From Streptomyces populi (GTDB lineage: Bacteria > Actinomycetota > Actinomycetes > Streptomycetales > Streptomycetaceae): 64,000 nucleotides of DNA. The notes beneath the pieces are model-generated. The model worked only from the letters and a program-made list of their open reading frames with translations. It ran no database searches and was not told where the DNA came from. The DNA is taken from contig NZ_KZ626863.1 in assembly GCF_002911015.1 (NCBI RefSeq), forward strand, positions 33,612 through 97,611. The letters run 5' to 3'. Shown piece by piece: positions 61,145 to 64,000 of the stretch (position 1 is the first letter of the stretch; each line of letters begins with the position of its first letter). A program made the position numbers and the translations under genes.

Positions 61145-62725
61145 GTGACCGAGGGTGCCGGGCTGCGCACCGGGGACCTGCCGGACGAGCTGACCGCCGC
61201 CGAGGCCGGGATGTGGCAGGCCTTCCGCAACGGCAGCGTGTACGACCTGCGCAGCGGGGACACGGCCGTCGACGATCCGCACGGCGGCCACCCCTGGGGG
61301 TCCGAGCGCAGCGTCCGGGCCCGGACGGTGGCCTGGCTGCTGCTCGACGGGCCGCCCGCCCTCCAGGGCCGGGTCTCCTCCCTGAAGCTGACGGGCGTAC
61401 GGATCACCGGTGTGCTCGACCTCGCGGGCGGCACGGTGGTGCCGTACGTGGAGCTGAAGGGCTGCCGGTTCGAGAAGGAGGTGCTGCTGCCGGAGTCCCG
61501 GTTCACGACGCTGCGCCTGGAGGACTGCGCGGTGCCCCGGCTGGAGGCGGCCCGGCTGCACACCGAGGGCGACCTGCACCTGCCGCGCTGCCACTTCCAC
61601 AACGGGGTACGGCTGACCGACGCGCACATCGGCACGGATCTGCTGCTCAACCAGGCCGTGGTCTACCGGGACCGGCGCGGGCGTTCGATCACCGGTGACG
61701 GCATGACCGTCGGACAGGACCTCCAGGCCGAGATGCTGGAGTCGCACGGCGAACTCAGCCTGCGCAGCGCGACCGTCGGCGTGTCGCTGAGCCTGCGCGG
61801 CAGCAGGCTCAGCAACCCGTACACGCGGCTCGCCCTCAACGCCCCCCAGCTGACCGTCAACCGCACGCTCTACATGACCCCCGCGGGCCTCGGCAATCCG
61901 CTGGTGACCAGCGGCACCACACCGGCGCGCGGCACCCTGGTGCAGCGGTTCGAGTGCCAGGGCGGGATCCGCCTGGACGACGGGCGCTTCGGTGACGCGG
62001 TCGACTTCGACCGGGCCCGCTTCACCTTCGACGACGACCAGGAGCTGTCGCTGCTGCGGGTCCAGACGCCCGAACTGCGCTTCCTCGGCGAGCGGCCCGA
62101 GCGCGGCAAGGTCGTGCTGTCCGGCGCGCGGGTCGTCAACCTGGTCGACCGGGCGTCCAGCTGGCCGGGCCCCGGGAGCCTGCACATGGGCGGTTTCACG
62201 TACGAGAACCTGGTCCCGCAGGGCGCCTTCCCGCTGACCCGGCGCCTGGAGTGGGTGGCTGCGGCCACCGCCGAGTACGCCCCGGAGCCCTACGAGCGCC
62301 TCGCCTCCGTGCTGCGCGACTCCGGAGAGGACGAGGACGCCCGCGAGGTGCTGCTCGCCAAGCAGCGCCGCCGCCGCGAGACCCTGCCGCTGGCCGCCAA
62401 GTTCTGGGGCTACGCCCAGGACTGGACGGTCGCCTACGGGTACCGTCCGGGGCGCGCCGCCCTGTGGATGGCGGTGCTGTGGGCGACGACCTCGGTCGCC
62501 TTCGCGCACGCCGGCCACCAGTCGGTCAACGGCGACGGGCACCCCGCGTGGAACGCCTCGCTCTACGCCCTGGACCTGCTGCTGCCGGTCATCGACCTGG
62601 GCCAGGCCGGCAACTGGCAATTGCGCGGCGGCTGGCAGTGGATGGCCGCGGCGGTGGTCCTCCTCGGCTGGATCCTGGCGACGACGGTGGCCGCCGGGGC
62701 CACCCGGCTGCTGCGCCGCGGCTGA
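61145..62725 (+). CDS. Beta-helix-like membrane protein, function unknown
   Basis: 526 residues. Residues about 70-350 are repeated strand-turn segments of the kind VLDLAGGTVVPYVELKGCRF, resembling pentapeptide-repeat/right-handed beta-helix proteins. A basic helix (about 405-420) precedes two transmembrane segments (about 440-460 and 500-520). Similar actinobacterial proteins are sometimes labelled oxidoreductase without support in motifs; I see none. GTG 61145; weak SD. Divergent from hisD. Confidence 0.75.
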   Translation: MTEGAGLRTGDLPDELTAAEAGMWQAFRNGSVYDLRSGDTAVDDPHGGHPWGSERSVRARTVAWLLLDGPPALQGRVSSLKLTGVRITGVLDLAGGTVVPYVELKGCRFEKEVLLPESRFTTLRLEDCAVPRLEAARLHTEGDLHLPRCHFHNGVRLTDAHIGTDLLLNQAVVYRDRRGRSITGDGMTVGQDLQAEMLESHGELSLRSATVGVSLSLRGSRLSNPYTRLALNAPQLTVNRTLYMTPAGLGNPLVTSGTTPARGTLVQRFECQGGIRLDDGRFGDAVDFDRARFTFDDDQELSLLRVQTPELRFLGERPERGKVVLSGARVVNLVDRASSWPGPGSLHMGGFTYENLVPQGAFPLTRRLEWVAAATAEYAPEPYERLASVLRDSGEDEDAREVLLAKQRRRRETLPLAAKFWGYAQDWTVAYGYRPGRAALWMAVLWATTSVAFAHAGHQSVNGDGHPAWNASLYALDLLLPVIDLGQAGNWQLRGGWQWMAAAVVLLGWILATTVAAGATRLLRRG

Positions 62726-63109
62726 CGCGCGGGAGGGACGGTACCCGGGCGCCCCGCGAGGAACGCGGGGGCGGGACGCCCGGCCCGCGGTGCACGGGGA
62801 GCGCCCTCCCCGTACACCGGACCGACAGAGCCGTCGCCGCACCGGAGGCACCGTCGGCGTCCACCGGACCAGGGGCGCCCTCGGCACGAGGACACCGGCC
62901 CGGGGGCGCCCTCGGCGTGAGGGTGCTGGATCGGGGCGCACGGGCTCGGTCGCGCGCCGTTTCCCCTCCGGTCGAGCCCCCTCTCGCAGCCGTCCCACAC
63001 CGGACCCGCACAACGCTTTTACTCGCCCTTGACCTCGTGGCGCACAACCAAACGGCTTTACCAAAGCGTCACCGAGCGCCTCTGGCACAGCTCCGACCTG
63101 CGGCTTTCA
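62726..63109. other. Gap after the membrane protein gene
   Basis: 384 bp with an imperfect terminator (62750-62773), a 14-bp direct repeat GGGGCGCCCTCGGC (62872-62885 and 62903-62916) and A+T-richer sequence near 63010-63065 that probably holds the next promoter (TTGACC at 63029). No gene is supported. Confidence 0.5.
62750..62773 (+). terminator. Hairpin after the beta-helix-like gene
   Basis: CGCCCCGCG pairs with CGCGGGGGCG around AGGAA, with one bulged G, 25 nt beyond the stop. Confidence 0.5.
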
Positions 63110-64000
63110 ATGGGCGTCACCATGGCACTACTGAGCGCGCTCCTCCGTACCGCCCGGATGGCACGGCACACCTCACGCCTCGCCGCCGGACTGCCGGCCG
63201 ACGAGGAGGTGCTGCTCGACGCCCCCGACCACAGGCTGGGCCCCGTGCTCGTCGCCGCGGCCCGGGGCGAGTACGTCCCCGCGGCCGAACTGCTGGCCGC
63301 CACCCGGAAGTCCGCCGAGTGGGAGGACCGCGACCGGTACGCCGTACGCCTCGCCGCCTTCGCGCGCTCCCGCGACGAATGGCTCAGGCAGTGGCAGGCC
63401 GCCGACCCGCACGACCCGGACGTCCTGCTCGTCAGGGCCGAACTGGCGGTCCGGCGCGGATGGGAATCACCCGCACGGGTGGAACTGCTGCGCGAGGTCG
63501 GCCCGCTGATCATGTCCGCCGCCGAGGGCGACCCGCACGACCCGGTGCCGTGGCGGATCGCGCTCGACCACGCCCGCGGCACCAACACCGGGCACACCGA
63601 GTTCGAGCGGCTGTGGGCCCAGGCCGTCCGGCGCTCCCCGCACCACTACGGCTGTCACGTGGCCGCCCTCCAGTACCTCTCCGCCGCCTGGTACGGCTCG
63701 CACAGGGAGTGCTTCGACTTCGCCGAGCCCGCCGCGCAGGACGCGCTGCCGGGCTCCCTGGTCCAGGCGCTGCCGGTGCGCGCGGCCTTCGCCTACCTCA
63801 CCGAGGGCGGCGGTCCCGAGGTGCCGCGCGAGCGTCTGGACGCCGCGGCCGACCTCGCGATCTCGGTCTCCGCGGCCTACGCCGCCGCCGACCCGTGGCC
63901 CGCCGAGGTGCGCAACCTGCTGGTGTACGTCCTGGTCCGGCTGGAGCGCTGGCAGGACGCGCTGGAGCAGCTGCGCCTCATCGGCCCGTACGTGACCTCG
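63110..64000 (+). CDS. Hypothetical protein, helical repeat-like, truncated at window end
   Basis: Frame open to the window end (297 residues visible). Sequence is Ala/Leu/Arg-rich with helix pairs such as ARGEYVPAAELLAATRKSAEWEDRDRY-type units, suggesting TPR-like repeats; no catalytic motif is seen. ATG 63110 is used; ATG 63122 (MALLSALLR) is equally possible and an in-frame TTG lies at 63029. No clear Shine-Dalgarno. I do not recognise the family. Confidence 0.65.
   Translation, partial: MGVTMALLSALLRTARMARHTSRLAAGLPADEEVLLDAPDHRLGPVLVAAARGEYVPAAELLAATRKSAEWEDRDRYAVRLAAFARSRDEWLRQWQAADPHDPDVLLVRAELAVRRGWESPARVELLREVGPLIMSAAEGDPHDPVPWRIALDHARGTNTGHTEFERLWAQAVRRSPHHYGCHVAALQYLSAAWYGSHRECFDFAEPAAQDALPGSLVQALPVRAAFAYLTEGGGPEVPRERLDAAADLAISVSAAYAAADPWPAEVRNLLVYVLVRLERWQDALEQLRLIGPYVTS

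Overview
The window is a stretch of actinobacterial chromosome, almost certainly Streptomyces. The sequence is very G+C rich, third positions are nearly all G or C, GTG and TTG starts are common, and intergenic hairpins lack U-tracts. The gene content fits the genus: a Streptomyces griseus trypsin-type protease, a GH46 chitosanase, and a split trp/his arrangement in which hisA is the bifunctional priA type and no trpF is present. Most of it is ordinary chromosomal metabolism, with two accessory-looking blocks.

Layout. 1-5540: aminopeptidase N (cut by the window edge), chorismate mutase, secreted trypsin, an HExxH protein with a zinc ribbon, and an ankyrin protein. 5843-16462: a steroid C/D-ring (HIP) catabolic cluster in the same order as the mycobacterial KstR2 regulon: two SDRs, echA20, ipdA, ipdB, ipdC, fadA6, kstR2, ipdF and two fadE genes. 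Two divergent promoters each carry a matching palindrome, the likely KstR2 operator. 16434-21162: a stand-alone cytochrome b (QcrB-like), a VWA protein, a rhomboid protease and a chitosanase. 21352-28526: gltD-gltB with a GlnR-box-like site upstream, then a VIT-family metal transporter with an iron-box-like site upstream.

28798-36929: a seven-gene, translationally coupled operon of four divergent ADP-ribosylglycohydrolase-family proteins, a ribokinase-like PfkB kinase, a family III CoA-transferase and a CitE-like lyase. It has no function I can name and is the best candidate for an undescribed system. 37042-46720: lgt, a membrane-anchored DsbA-like protein, trpA-trpB-(trpM)-trpC, DUF2752, an HGxxPAAW protein, a Trp-associated membrane protein, and trpE directly behind hisI. 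46864-54694: a DinB/MDMPI-like protein, an MFS exporter with an ArsR-type regulator behind a perfect 60-bp inverted repeat, PucR-type and LuxR-type regulators, and a cutinase of the PET-hydrolase family. 55217-60969: hisD-C-B-(small membrane protein)-H-priA-ridA-F as one coupled operon ending in a 21-bp-stem hairpin. 61145-64000: a repeat-rich membrane protein and a truncated hypothetical gene.

How the genes work together: PriA serves both histidine and tryptophan synthesis, which fits hisI and trpE sharing a transcript. GltBD supplies glutamate. The HIP cluster would turn a steroid-derived bicyclic acid into acyl-CoA fragments; fadD3 and fadE30 are not in this window. No tRNA, rRNA, CRISPR array, transposase or phage gene was seen.
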